A stretch of DNA of 64,000 nt, taken from contig JBHYDC010000015.1 in assembly GCA_051861205.1 (NCBI GenBank), positions 1 to 64,000 on the forward strand. Reading direction: 5' to 3'. The stretch comes from JBHYDC01 sp051861205 (GTDB lineage: Bacteria; Pseudomonadota; Alphaproteobacteria; Rhizobiales; Pleomorphomonadaceae). Shown here piece after piece: positions 43,468 to 53,300 of this stretch (positions are counted from its first letter, which is position 1; each line of letters starts with the position of its first letter). The notes under the pieces were generated by a model. It ran no database searches and was not told the DNA's origin. It saw only the letters and a list, made by a program, of their open reading frames with translations. The translations under genes were made by a program, and so were the position numbers.

Positions 43468-45116
43468 AGAGCCCGAGAAACCCTGGCGCCGGCGGACCCG
43501 GTTCACGTGGACCTGGTGCCGGCAGGCCGGGCGGCTTTGCGAAGGGCCCCGGCGCGGGTACGCGCCCCGCTTCCGGCGGAGAAGGACGGGCGGGTACGCG
43601 CCCCGCTTCCGGCGGAGAAGGACGGGCGGGTACGCGCCCCGCTTCCGGCGGAGAAGGACGGGCGGGTACGCGCCCCGCTTCCGGTGGAGAAGGACGCGGT
43701 CCGGGATCGGACCGGCCGCGCACGGGTAAGCCCGGTGGTGGTTTTGGTGGCGGCAAGGGGGGCGCACGTCGCCCCGACGATCGCGGCGGTCGGCCTCGGG
43801 CTCGCACGCCTGTCGGCTATGACGCGCGAAAGCTCGCGGCCGATCTGGTTGCAGGCGTTCAGAAGGGTAAGCTCCTCGACTATCTCCTCGATGAAGGGCC
43901 GCTGGCCGCTGCCTATCAGGCGCTTGAGTCGCGGGATCGGGCGCTGGCGCGCGCCATTGTCGGCGTAACGCTGCGACGCTGGGGGCAGGTCGAGGACGCG
44001 GTCGCGCGCTATCTCGAACGCCCGTTGCCGGATAAATCCCAAAGCCTCAAAGCGATTATCGGCACCGCCGCCGCGCAGATCCTGTTCATGGATCTGGCGG
44101 ACCATGCGGCTGTAGCGCTGGCGGTGGATCTTGCGGCCGCGGACCGCGACGGAGCCACCTACAAGGGCCTCGTCAACGCGATCCTGCGGCGCGTGTCGCA
44201 GGACAAGGCCCTGATCCTGGCCGATCAGGACGCCGTGACCTTGAACACGCCCGCTTGGATGCTGGCGCGCTGGACCGAGACCTATGGCGAGGAAACTGCC
44301 CGCGCGATCGCGGCGAGCCATCTCGTCGAGCCGAGCCTTGATCTCTCGGTCAAGAGCGACCCGGAAGGCTGGGCCGCCCGGCTCGGTGGTGTCGTGCTGC
44401 CAACGGGCTCCGTGCGGGTGACGACCGGCGGGGCGGTTGAAAAGCTCGAAGGCTATAGCGAAGGCCAATGGTGGGTTCAGGATTCGGCGGCCACGCTGCC
44501 GGTGCACCTTCTCGGCGATGTTAAAGGCAAGAAGGTCGCCGATCTCTGTGCGGCGCCCGGGGGCAAGACCGCGATGCTCGCCCATCTCGGTGCCGACGTG
44601 ACCTCGGTCGACGTGTCCTGGCACCGGCTCCAACGTTTGAAACGCAACCTTTTCCGCCTCGACTTGAAGGCGGATGTGGTGGTGACGGACATCACGGAGT
44701 GGCTGAGCGGCCCCTTTGACATGATCCTGCTCGACGCCCCCTGCACCGCGACGGGCACGTTGCGCCGCCATCCGGACGGGGCGCTCTCCAAGAAGCCGGA
44801 AGACGTGCAGTCTCTCGCAAGTTTGCAGCGCAAGCTTCTCGATCAGGCGATCCGGCTGGTGAAGCCGGGCGGGCTTATCGTCTACTCCACCTGTTCGCTG
44901 GAACCGGAGGAAGGCCCGGACCAGATCCGCCGTCTGATGCTGATCGATGCGCCGGTGGACCGGGTTCCCATCACCGCCGACGATGTGTTCGGCCTTGCGG
45001 ACGCGGTAACGCCTGAGGGGGACCTTCGTACTTTGCCGATGATGCTGCCGAACGTCGACCCGCGCATGGCCGGGCTCGACGGCTTTTTTGCCGCGCGGCT
45101 TCGAAAGCGGGTTTAA
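43464..45116 (+). CDS. rsmB: RsmB/NOP-family rRNA m5C methyltransferase with repeat-rich N-terminus
   Basis: A 550-residue protein. Residues 1-110 are glycine/arginine-rich and include four 12-residue repeats of GTRPASGGEGRA type. A NusB-like RNA-binding domain occupies about 120-260. The methyltransferase domain has SAM motif ADLCAAPGGKTAML, catalytic LLDAPCTATGTLRRHPD and STCSLEPEEGPDQI with the second cysteine. It should methylate a cytosine of 16S rRNA. ATG 43464 overlaps the htpX stop. The N-terminal extension is unusual in length for RsmB. Confidence 0.9.
   Translation: MKSPRNPGAGGPGSRGPGAGRPGGFAKGPGAGTRPASGGEGRAGTRPASGGEGRAGTRPASGGEGRAGTRPASGGEGRGPGSDRPRTGKPGGGFGGGKGGARRPDDRGGRPRARTPVGYDARKLAADLVAGVQKGKLLDYLLDEGPLAAAYQALESRDRALARAIVGVTLRRWGQVEDAVARYLERPLPDKSQSLKAIIGTAAAQILFMDLADHAAVALAVDLAAADRDGATYKGLVNAILRRVSQDKALILADQDAVTLNTPAWMLARWTETYGEETARAIAASHLVEPSLDLSVKSDPEGWAARLGGVVLPTGSVRVTTGGAVEKLEGYSEGQWWVQDSAATLPVHLLGDVKGKKVADLCAAPGGKTAMLAHLGADVTSVDVSWHRLQRLKRNLFRLDLKADVVVTDITEWLSGPFDMILLDAPCTATGTLRRHPDGALSKKPEDVQSLASLQRKLLDQAIRLVKPGGLIVYSTCSLEPEEGPDQIRRLMLIDAPVDRVPITADDVFGLADAVTPEGDLRTLPMMLPNVDPRMAGLDGFFAARLRKRV
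43556..43697. repeat. 36-bp in-frame tandem repeat in rsmB
   Basis: Units begin at 43556, 43592, 43628 and 43664 (each GGGTACGCGCCCC...). The first three are identical; the fourth has a few changes. The period is 12 codons, so copy-number change keeps the frame. No spacers, so not CRISPR. Confidence 0.9.
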
Positions 45117-45369
45117 GCCCGCTGTCTTACCCCGTCCCAGATTCGCGTTTTCTTGTTGAACCATTCATTAAATCGATGGAATACAATATTTCGCTATGGG
45201 ATCAGTTTTTTTCGCTCCGGATACCGCATGGTAACCACGAGTGCCCGCTAGATGAACGCGATTGGCGACGCCCGACTGTGGGGGCGCGTGACTCCAAGCC
45301 CCTTCGGCCTTGGTGCATCGAGGTGATGACAGCGGGATGAGTGGCGGCTGGCGAGGAGGGGTTGAGGGG

Positions 45370-47118
45370 ATGGCGTGGGAGTCGGTCAGTGGTTCGGCCC
45401 GGCTCTTGTCGCATGCGGCAGGCGTTGCTCTGCGCCGCGCCACCGTGTCCTTGGAAGCAGGACCGTTTGCCCGCTGGCGCTGGCCGGGGCCAACGCCGGA
45501 ACGGCTGATCATCGCGCCGCAGGATATCCGCACCGCCGATCCGACGCTCGCGGCCGATATCTACGCCGGGATTTTTGCCTTCGCGGGCAAGGTCATCGAA
45601 ACCGGTGGGCGATCGCCCTTCGAAGTGCCGCCACCTTCCGACGCCTGGGCCCGTCAGTTGCACGGCTTCACCTGGCTCCGCCATCTTCGCGCCGCCGACG
45701 GTGCGCTCACGCGCTCCAATGCCCGGGCGCTTGTGGCCGACTGGATCCTGCAGGAGGCCAAGGCGCCCGCTCTGGCCTATGAGCCAGAGGTGATGGCGCA
45801 CCGCGTGCTCGCCTGGATCACGCAATCCCCCCTCATCCTCGAAGAGGCCGACCGAGCTTTCTACCGCCGGTTCTTGAAATCGCTCGTGCGGCAGGTCCGC
45901 CGGCTTCGGACCCGCTTTCTCGACGCGCCGGACGGGTTTCCCCGGTTGTTGTCGGCCATCGCCGTGGCGGAAGCCGCGCTGTCCATGGACGGGCAGCAGC
46001 GCCTCATCCGGCAAGCCAGCCTGCGGCTCGATCAGGAACTCGACCGGCAGATCCTGGCGGACGGCGGGCACATCAGCCGTAATCCGTCGGTGATTCTCGA
46101 CATCCTCACCGATCTGCTTCCGCTGCGCCAAGCCTACACCGCACGCGGCCTCAATCCCTCCGCCTCGCTTTTGACCGCCATCGACCGGATGATGCCGATG
46201 TTGCGGTTCTTCCGGCATCCGGACGGCACCTTCGCGCATTTCAACGGCATGGGCTCGACGCCCGCCGACCAGCTTGCCACGGTGCTCGCCTATGACGACG
46301 CCCACGGCCAGCCCGTTCAAAATGCCAGCCATTCCGGCTACCAGCGCATCGAGGCCAGCGGCACGGTGGTGCTGATGGACACGGGCGTGCCGCCGCCCCT
46401 CAGCGTCACAGGCGCGGCCCATGCCGGGTTTTTGTCGTTCGAAATGTCGAGCGCCGGATCCCGCTTCATCGTGAATTGCGGCGCCTCGCAGGATCAGCGC
46501 TGGCGGCAAGTCGCCCGCTCCACGCCCGCCCATTCCACGCTGACGATGGACGATGTGTCCTCGGCCCGCTTCGTGGCCCGGCCGGCGCTCAGGCGGCGCT
46601 TGGGCACGCTGATGACCGGCGGCCCGCGCAACGTGCCGGTGCAGCGTGAGACGCGCACGGACGGAACGCTGGTGCTTGCCCGTCATGACGGCTATGCGCA
46701 GGGCTTCGGATTGCTGCACGAGCGCAGCTTGCTCCTTGCCGCCGACGGCGGGCAGATCCTCGGAGTCGATAGGCTGATCCCCCTCCGGGGCAAGATCGGC
46801 GCTCGCGACCGTTTCGCCATTCGCTTTCACCTGCATCCGGCGATTCGGGTGAACCGGACGGCGGGCGGCGATGTATTGCTGATGGCCACCGACGGCGAAG
46901 CCTGGACCTTCAGCTGCGGCATGGTCGAGCCGGAGCTAGGCGAGAGCGTTTATCTCTCCGACGTGCATGGTCTGAGGCGAACCGCGCAGATCGTGGTGGC
47001 AGGGCGGGCGCGGGTAACGCCCGAGGTCACTTGGAGCCTAACGCGGACCGGTGCCGCTCAGCGGCCCCGCGCCGGCCGAGTACGCCCCGACCCGTTTGGT
47101 TCCGATCTCTTCGGTTGA
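45370..47118 (+). CDS. Heparinase II/III family protein
   Basis: A 582-residue protein with a helical (alpha/alpha toroid-like) N-terminal half, including LADGGHISRNPSVILDILTDLLPLRQAY and FRHPDGTFAHFNGMG. A beta-rich C-terminal half has SHSGYQRIEASGTVVLMDTG and HSTLTMDD. This is the heparinase II/III lyase layout. There is no signal peptide. Substrate unknown. ATG 45370 has AGGAGG ten bases upstream; starts at 45337 and 45310 are possible. It lies between rsmB and purH as in many Rhizobiales. Confidence 0.87.
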   Translation: MAWESVSGSARLLSHAAGVALRRATVSLEAGPFARWRWPGPTPERLIIAPQDIRTADPTLAADIYAGIFAFAGKVIETGGRSPFEVPPPSDAWARQLHGFTWLRHLRAADGALTRSNARALVADWILQEAKAPALAYEPEVMAHRVLAWITQSPLILEEADRAFYRRFLKSLVRQVRRLRTRFLDAPDGFPRLLSAIAVAEAALSMDGQQRLIRQASLRLDQELDRQILADGGHISRNPSVILDILTDLLPLRQAYTARGLNPSASLLTAIDRMMPMLRFFRHPDGTFAHFNGMGSTPADQLATVLAYDDAHGQPVQNASHSGYQRIEASGTVVLMDTGVPPPLSVTGAAHAGFLSFEMSSAGSRFIVNCGASQDQRWRQVARSTPAHSTLTMDDVSSARFVARPALRRRLGTLMTGGPRNVPVQRETRTDGTLVLARHDGYAQGFGLLHERSLLLAADGGQILGVDRLIPLRGKIGARDRFAIRFHLHPAIRVNRTAGGDVLLMATDGEAWTFSCGMVEPELGESVYLSDVHGLRRTAQIVVAGRARVTPEVTWSLTRTGAAQRPRAGRVRPDPFGSDLFG

Positions 47119-47211
47119 CCGGGGCTGTTGGGTCCGGCCTGGGTTCCGGCGCGCTTCTTTCCGTGCTATCGGCCCGGTTGAGATTGCATCCGTTTCTTTC
47201 CGGAGACCGCC

Positions 47212-48804
47212 ATGGCCGGCCAACCCAACCGCATTCAGCCGAAGCGCGCGCTCCTGTCCGTGTCCGACAAGACCGGCATGATCGATTTTGCCAGAGCGCT
47301 GCACGAGCGCGGCGTGATTCTGCTGACGACCGGCGGTTCGAAGGTGGCACTGACCGAGGCGGGCATTCCGGTCACCGAAGTCGCCGATGTCACGGGTTTT
47401 CCCGAAATCATGGGCGGACGGGTGAAGACCCTCCACCCCAAGATCCACGGCGGGCTGCTCGCCGTGCGCGACGATCCGGACCACGCCGAGGCGATGGTGG
47501 TTCACGGGATCGAGGGCATCGACCTGCTGATTGCCAATCTCTACCCCTTCGAGGCCACCGTCGCGCGCGGCGCGGACTATGGCGAGACGATCGAGAATAT
47601 CGACATCGGCGGCCCCGCCATGATCCGCGCGGCAGCCAAGAACCACGCTTATGTGACCGTGGTTGTCGAGCCGTCCGACTACGGCATCATCCTCGCACAG
47701 CTTGATGAGGGCGGTGTGTCGTTCGAGACGCGGCGGCGGCTGTCCGCTAAGGCTTTTGCGCGCACGGCCGCCTATGACGCGGCGATTTCGGCCTGGTTCA
47801 CCCGCACGCTCGGCGGCGAAACCGGCGACTATTTCGCGATCGGCGGCCGCCTCGCCCAGGAGATGCGCTACGGCGAGAACCCGCATCAATGGGCGCGATT
47901 CTATACCGGCGGGGAACGCCGCTTCGGCGTTTCGACCGCGCGGCAATTGCAGGGCAAGCAGCTTTCCTACAACAACATCAACGATACCGATGCCGCCTAT
48001 GAACTGGTGGCTGAGTTCGACCCGGTGGACGGGCCTGCCGTCGCCATCATCAAGCACGCCAACCCCTGCGGCGTCGCGCTCGGCGCCACGTTGGCAGAGG
48101 CCTATGTTAAGGCGCTGGCCTGCGATCCGGTTTCGGCCTTCGGCGGGATCGTTGCGCTCAACCGGACGCTCGATGCCGAGGCGGCGGCGAAGATTGTGGA
48201 GATCTTCACCGAGGTGATCATCGCGCCGGACGCGACGCCCGAGGCAGTCGCGATCGTGGCGGCGAAGAAGAACCTGCGGCTGCTGCTCGCCGGCGGCCTG
48301 CCGGATGCCGTGGCGGAGGGGCTGGCGGTCAAGACGGTCGCGGGCGGGCTGCTCGTCCAGTCGCGCGACAATGGGCGGGTGGATATCAACGATCTCAAGA
48401 TCGTCACCAAGCGCCAGCCGAGCGATGCGGAGGTGGCCGATCTCCTGTTCGCCTTCCGCGTCGCCAAGCATGTGAAATCCAACGCCATCGTCTATGTCCG
48501 CGATCGCGGCACGGTGGGCATCGGCGCAGGGCAGATGAGCCGGGTCGACTCCTCGCGCATCGCAGCGCGCAAGGCCGACGACGCGGCGGCCGCCGCCGGT
48601 CTCGCCGAACCGCTGACGCGGGGCGCGGTGGTCGCGTCCGACGCCTTCTTCCCCTTTGCCGACGGCCTGCAGGCGGCGGTGGATGCAGGCGCTACGGCCG
48701 TCATTCAGCCCGGCGGATCGATGCGCGACGAGGAAGTCATTGCGGCGGCCGACGCGGCGGGTCTGGCGATGGTGTTCACCGGCATGCGCCATTTCCGCCA
48801 TTGA
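47212..48804 (+). CDS. purH: Bifunctional AICAR formyltransferase/IMP cyclohydrolase
   Basis: A 530-residue enzyme for the last two steps of IMP synthesis. The N-terminal cyclohydrolase has ALLSVSDKTGMIDFARAL and GGRVKTLHPKIHGGLLAVRDD. The C-terminal transformylase has ENPHQWARFY, KQLSYNNINDTDAAYELV, IIKHANPCGVALG and DAFFPFADGLQAAVDAGATAVIQPGGSMRDEEVI. Full length, with no anomalies. The ATG follows CCGGAGACC. Confidence 0.96.
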   Translation: MAGQPNRIQPKRALLSVSDKTGMIDFARALHERGVILLTTGGSKVALTEAGIPVTEVADVTGFPEIMGGRVKTLHPKIHGGLLAVRDDPDHAEAMVVHGIEGIDLLIANLYPFEATVARGADYGETIENIDIGGPAMIRAAAKNHAYVTVVVEPSDYGIILAQLDEGGVSFETRRRLSAKAFARTAAYDAAISAWFTRTLGGETGDYFAIGGRLAQEMRYGENPHQWARFYTGGERRFGVSTARQLQGKQLSYNNINDTDAAYELVAEFDPVDGPAVAIIKHANPCGVALGATLAEAYVKALACDPVSAFGGIVALNRTLDAEAAAKIVEIFTEVIIAPDATPEAVAIVAAKKNLRLLLAGGLPDAVAEGLAVKTVAGGLLVQSRDNGRVDINDLKIVTKRQPSDAEVADLLFAFRVAKHVKSNAIVYVRDRGTVGIGAGQMSRVDSSRIAARKADDAAAAAGLAEPLTRGAVVASDAFFPFADGLQAAVDAGATAVIQPGGSMRDEEVIAAADAAGLAMVFTGMRHFRH

Positions 48805-48833
48805 TGACGATGCGGCAACGTACCAGCGTTTGA

Positions 48834-50222
48834 TCACCTCGCGGGTGCACGCACCAGTGTTAGGACGAGCGCGCCGATCACGAAGAAGGCCACCAGCGGC
48901 AACACGCCGAGCCGCTGGCTTTGCGTCGCCTGGGTGACGATGCCCACGAGCAGCGGCCCCATGAAACTGGTGATTTTGCCGGTGAGCGCGAAGAGACCGA
49001 AGTATTGGGCCGCGCGGTCGGCAGGCGCGAGGCGGCAGAGCAGCGTTCGGGACGCAGCCTGCACGGGGCCGGCGGCGATGCCGATGAGCGCGCCGAGCGC
49101 GAGGTAGAGCTGTTCCGGCGTGCTCGCATAAAGGCCGTCGCCGGGCGTAGGGCCGGAAACCTCCAGCACGAACAAAATGTGGTTTGCATCGACCGACAAA
49201 ATGCCCACCGCGCAGGCCGTGAGGATCCCGAGCGAGCCGAGTACGACGGTTTTCGAGCCGAGACGGTCGTCGAGCTTGCCGCCGATGATGGCGCCCGCCG
49301 TGCCGGTGATCGTGAGAAGAATGCCGAAGATACCGAGTTCAACGGTCGTCCAGCCGAACACCCCGGCCGCGTAGACGCCGCCGAAGGCAAAGAGCGCGAT
49401 CAAGCCGTCAGTATAGATCATGTTGGCGGCGAGGAAATAGGCAAGGTTCCTCTCACGGGGAAGCTGACGAAGGGTCTGCTTCAATGTCGCGATACCGGAC
49501 CCTATGGCTTTTGCCAGCGGAACTCCGCCGCCCCGATCGGGAGTGAAAAGCAGGAGCGGCATCACGAAGACCAGGAACCACAGTGCGGACAGCGGTCCGG
49601 CGGCGCGGTCGCCCTCGCGGGTGGCAGCATCGAGGCCGAAGAGCGGGTCGAGGCCAGCCAGCGTTTTGCCGGTTTCGGGGCTCGCGGCTAGCAGCGCGAG
49701 GGTGAGCGCGAGCGAGACCAATCCGCCCGCATATCCCATCGCCCAACCGGTTCCGGACAAGCGTCCCAGACGCTCGGGCGGCACAAGGGAGGGCATCATC
49801 GCGTTGTTGAAGACGGTCGCGTATTCCGCGCCGATCGTGCCGACGGCGAAGGCGACAAGCGCGAGCGGTACGGCATAGGGCGCGCCGGGCGTGACCCACC
49901 AGAGCGCGGCGCAGGCAAGCGCCATCACGGCGCCGAAGAGCGCGATCCAAGGCTTGCGAGACCCGGCCGCATCCGCGATCGAGCCGAGGATCGGAGCGGT
50001 GAGCGCGATGGTCAAACCCGCCGCCGCTGTCGCATAGCCCCAGAGCGCCTGTCCGGTGGCCGGATCGCCGGCAACCGCCGAGGTGAAGTAGGGTGCGAAC
50101 ACGAAAGTGGTGATCAGAGTGAAGAACGGCTGGGTCGACCAGTCGAACATCACCCAACCGAAGAGGCCCCGGCGCGAAGCATAGGCGGGGGCGGACGTTA
50201 ACGTAGTGACAGAACCGTGCAC
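48834..50222 (-). CDS. MFS transporter (UMF1/Atg22-like)
   Basis: A 462-residue membrane protein with about twelve helices. RGLFGWVMFDWSTQPFFTLITTFVFAPYF at the N-terminus and ALVAFAVGTIGAEYATVFNNAMMPSL are typical of the UMF1 family of MFS permeases. Substrate is unknown. The start is a GTG at 50222, preceded by GAGGGGG five bases upstream. The frame runs upstream to 50459 but overlaps the glutamate dehydrogenase 3' end. Confidence 0.85.
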   Translation of the reverse strand: MHGSVTTLTSAPAYASRRGLFGWVMFDWSTQPFFTLITTFVFAPYFTSAVAGDPATGQALWGYATAAAGLTIALTAPILGSIADAAGSRKPWIALFGAVMALACAALWWVTPGAPYAVPLALVAFAVGTIGAEYATVFNNAMMPSLVPPERLGRLSGTGWAMGYAGGLVSLALTLALLAASPETGKTLAGLDPLFGLDAATREGDRAAGPLSALWFLVFVMPLLLFTPDRGGGVPLAKAIGSGIATLKQTLRQLPRERNLAYFLAANMIYTDGLIALFAFGGVYAAGVFGWTTVELGIFGILLTITGTAGAIIGGKLDDRLGSKTVVLGSLGILTACAVGILSVDANHILFVLEVSGPTPGDGLYASTPEQLYLALGALIGIAAGPVQAASRTLLCRLAPADRAAQYFGLFALTGKITSFMGPLLVGIVTQATQSQRLGVLPLVAFFVIGALVLTLVRAPAR

Positions 50223-50313
50223 GCTTGCCCCCTCGTCAGCAATCACGAGGCATGTAAGCCGATCGCGCGAGGGGCGGCAAGGCAGGAGCCATTCTTTGGA
50301 TGCGCCGCGAGCA

Positions 50314-53300
50314 TCAATCCCCTGCCAGATCCGACACCAATCCCGCCGCCACGGTAAATCGGGCGACACTAGGGTCGCCGCCGGTGAGATCGGCAATGGC
50401 GGCGACGGTGCGGTCCACGTCGGCGCGGCGAGCGGTGATCCAGCCATCGGCGCCGCCATCGCGGGTGGCGGCTACGGTGATGCGGCGGTGCGCGTCGGAG
50501 AGGGTTCGCCGGGCGCGGTCGAGGGCGAGCCCCTCGTAATAGTCGCGCGGGGCAAGGCCGCGCGCGAGCGCGTCTAGCGTGCCGATTCGGAAAACATCCG
50601 CCACTCTCGCGCCGGCGGTCGCGGCGGCATCCACCGAAACGCCTGCGGCCTCGGCCACCAGGATCAGATCGAGCGTGCCGATCGCCCCCTCAAGCGCCAT
50701 GACGCGGCGGGCGAGCGCGGCGGGAACCCCCGCTTCCATCGCTGATGTCACAGCCGGGCCATCCGTCGTCGCGGCGCCGCTTTGCGCCAACCCGTTGTGC
50801 AGACGCCGTGCTGTAGCGGCCAGATCGTCGCCGACGGCTTTGTTGCGAATGAGCCAGAGGGTCGCCGATAACAGCGCATCCTGGAGACGCAGATAGAGCC
50901 CGAGCTGGGTTTTGCCGGCGATCTGGGCATCCAGCGCGTCGATTTCGGCTTCCAGCGACGCAAGGTCGAGCGCGTCCACGGCAACCTGATAGGCGCGCGC
51001 GATATCGGTGGCGGAGGCGCCGGTCTGGTCCTCGATCCGAACCACGAAGGTGGGGCCGCCCCGGTTGACGATCGCGTTGCCAAGCCGGGTCGACACGATC
51101 TCGCGGCTGAGGCGATGGGCGCGAATATCGGCGGCGAAGCCATGCTGCATTTCGAGCGGGAAATAGTCGAAGAGTTCGCTGGAGAAGGCCGGATCGTCCG
51201 GCACCGTGCTTTCGATCAGCGCGTCGAAAAGATCGAGCTTGGCATAGGCCATCAGCACGCCGATTTCGGGGCGCGTCAAGGGCTGTGCGGCGGTTTCGCG
51301 GCGCGCGAGCGCGGCATCCTCCGGCAGCGTCTCGACAGCACGGTCTAGGCGCCTACGGGCCTCCAGAACCTGCATCAGCCGGCGCTGAAAGCCGAATTCC
51401 GGCATTCCCCTGGTTTCGGCGAGCGAAACGCAGAGGCTCTGGCGGTCGTTGTTTTCCAGCACCAGCCGGGCCACCTCCGGCGTCATGGCCGATAGCAGCA
51501 CGTTGCGATCGGTGATCGTCAAGCGTCCCGACCGGACGGCCGGGCGCAGTGCGATCTTGATGTTGACCTCGACGTCGGAGGAATTTACGCCGGCGGAATT
51601 GTCCACCGCGTCGGAATTGCAGCGCCCGCCGGCAAGGCCATAGGCGATGCGGGCGCGCTGGGTCATGCCGAGGTTGGCGCCTTCGCCGACGACTTTGGCG
51701 TGAAGCTCGCCGGCGGTGATGCGGATAGCGTCATTGGCACGGTCGCCCACCTCCGCGTCGGTCTCGCCGGGGCCGCGCACATAGGTGCCAATGCCGCCGA
51801 ACCAGAGAAGATCGACGGGCGCTTTCAGGATTGCTGTGATCAGCTCCTGCGGCGTGACGCGGGTCTTGTCGAGGCCGAGCAGCGCCTGGACTTCGCTGGA
51901 AAGCTGGATGGACTTCAGGCTGCGGGAGAAGACGCCGCCGCCGAGCGAAATTTTGGATGTGTCGTAATCGGCCCAGCTTGAGCGCGGCAGATCGAATAGG
52001 CGCCGGCGCTCGGCGAAAGACGTGGCGGCGTCGGGGGTCGGATCGATGAAGATGTCGCGGTGGTCGAAGGCGGCGACGAGCCGGATGGCAGGGGAGAGCA
52101 ACATGCCATTGCCGAAGACGTCGCCCGACATGTCGCCGACGCCGGCCACCGTGAAGGGCGTGGTCTGGATATCCACGTCCATCTCGCGGAAGTGCCGCTT
52201 CACGGCTTCCCAGGCGCCGCGGGCGGTGATGCCCATCTTCTTGTGGTCGTATCCGGCCGAGCCTCCGGAAGCGAAGGCATCGGAAAGCCAGAAGCCGCGC
52301 GCGTCGGAAATGGCGTTGGCGGTGTCCGAGAAGGTGGCGGTGCCCTTATCGGCGGCGACGACGAGATAGGGGTCGTCACCGTCGTGGCGGACAGTCAAGT
52401 CCGGGGGCACGATGCGGTCGTCCACGATGTTGTCGGTGAGGTCGAGAAGGGTGGAGACGAAGATCTTATAGGCCTCGGTGCCCTCCGCGAAGATCGCGTC
52501 GCGGCCGGTCATCGCGGCAAGGCGCTTGGGGAAGAAGCCGCCCTTGGCGCCGACCGGCACGATGACGGCGTTCTTGACCTGCTGCGCTTTGACGAGGCCG
52601 AGCACCTCGGTGCGGAAATCCTGCGGCCGGTCGGACCAGCGCAGGCCGCCGCGCGCGACCTTGCCGAAGCGAAGGTGCACGCCTTCAACACGGGGCGAAT
52701 AGACCCAGATTTCCGCGAAGGGTTTGGGGTCCACGAGGGCATCGATCCGGTGCGGATCGAATTTCAGGGCGATGACCGGTTTGGGGCGCCCGTCGAGGCC
52801 GAGCTGGTAGAAAGTGGTGCGGGTTGCCGATGTGACGAGGTTGCGCAGCCGCCCCAGGATGAGGTCGTCGTCAAGGCTCGTGACGGCATCGAGGGCGCTG
52901 TCGATCTCGGAAATAGAGCGGGTCTCCTCCAGCGACCGGTCGCCGGGAAGGCTGGGGTCGAAGCGGCCCTTGAAAAGCTCCACCAATTTGGCCGCGATCG
53001 CTGGCTGGCGGTTCAAGGTTTCAGCGATATAGCCCTGGTCGTAGGGAATGCCGGCCTGCTGGAGATAGCGGGTGAGGGCGCGAATCAGCGCGATTTCGCG
53101 CCAGGCAAGGCCCGCCGACACCAGAAGCGCGTTCAGCCGGTCGCTCTCGGTCTCGCTGAGCCAGACCGCCATGAAGAGCGCGCGCAACGGCTCGCCCATG
53201 GTCTCCAGATCCACCTCGCGCCCGTCGGCGCGGGTGAGCGCCATGTCGTGGATGACGACGCGGGCGTCCTGGCTTGAAACCTCGAAGGTCTTTTCCTCGA

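Noticed and set aside
43556..43697. CRISPR-like regularly spaced 36-bp repeats
   Set aside because: Units are directly adjacent with no spacers, lie in frame within rsmB and no cas genes are near.
43503..45164. 553-codon minus-strand open frame opposite rsmB
   Set aside because: Antisense shadow of rsmB; low-complexity Arg/Gly content and no recognisable domain.
45202..46836. 544-codon minus-strand open frame opposite the heparinase gene
   Set aside because: No domain, poor composition for a protein, and fully explained as the antisense shadow of a well-supported high-G+C gene.
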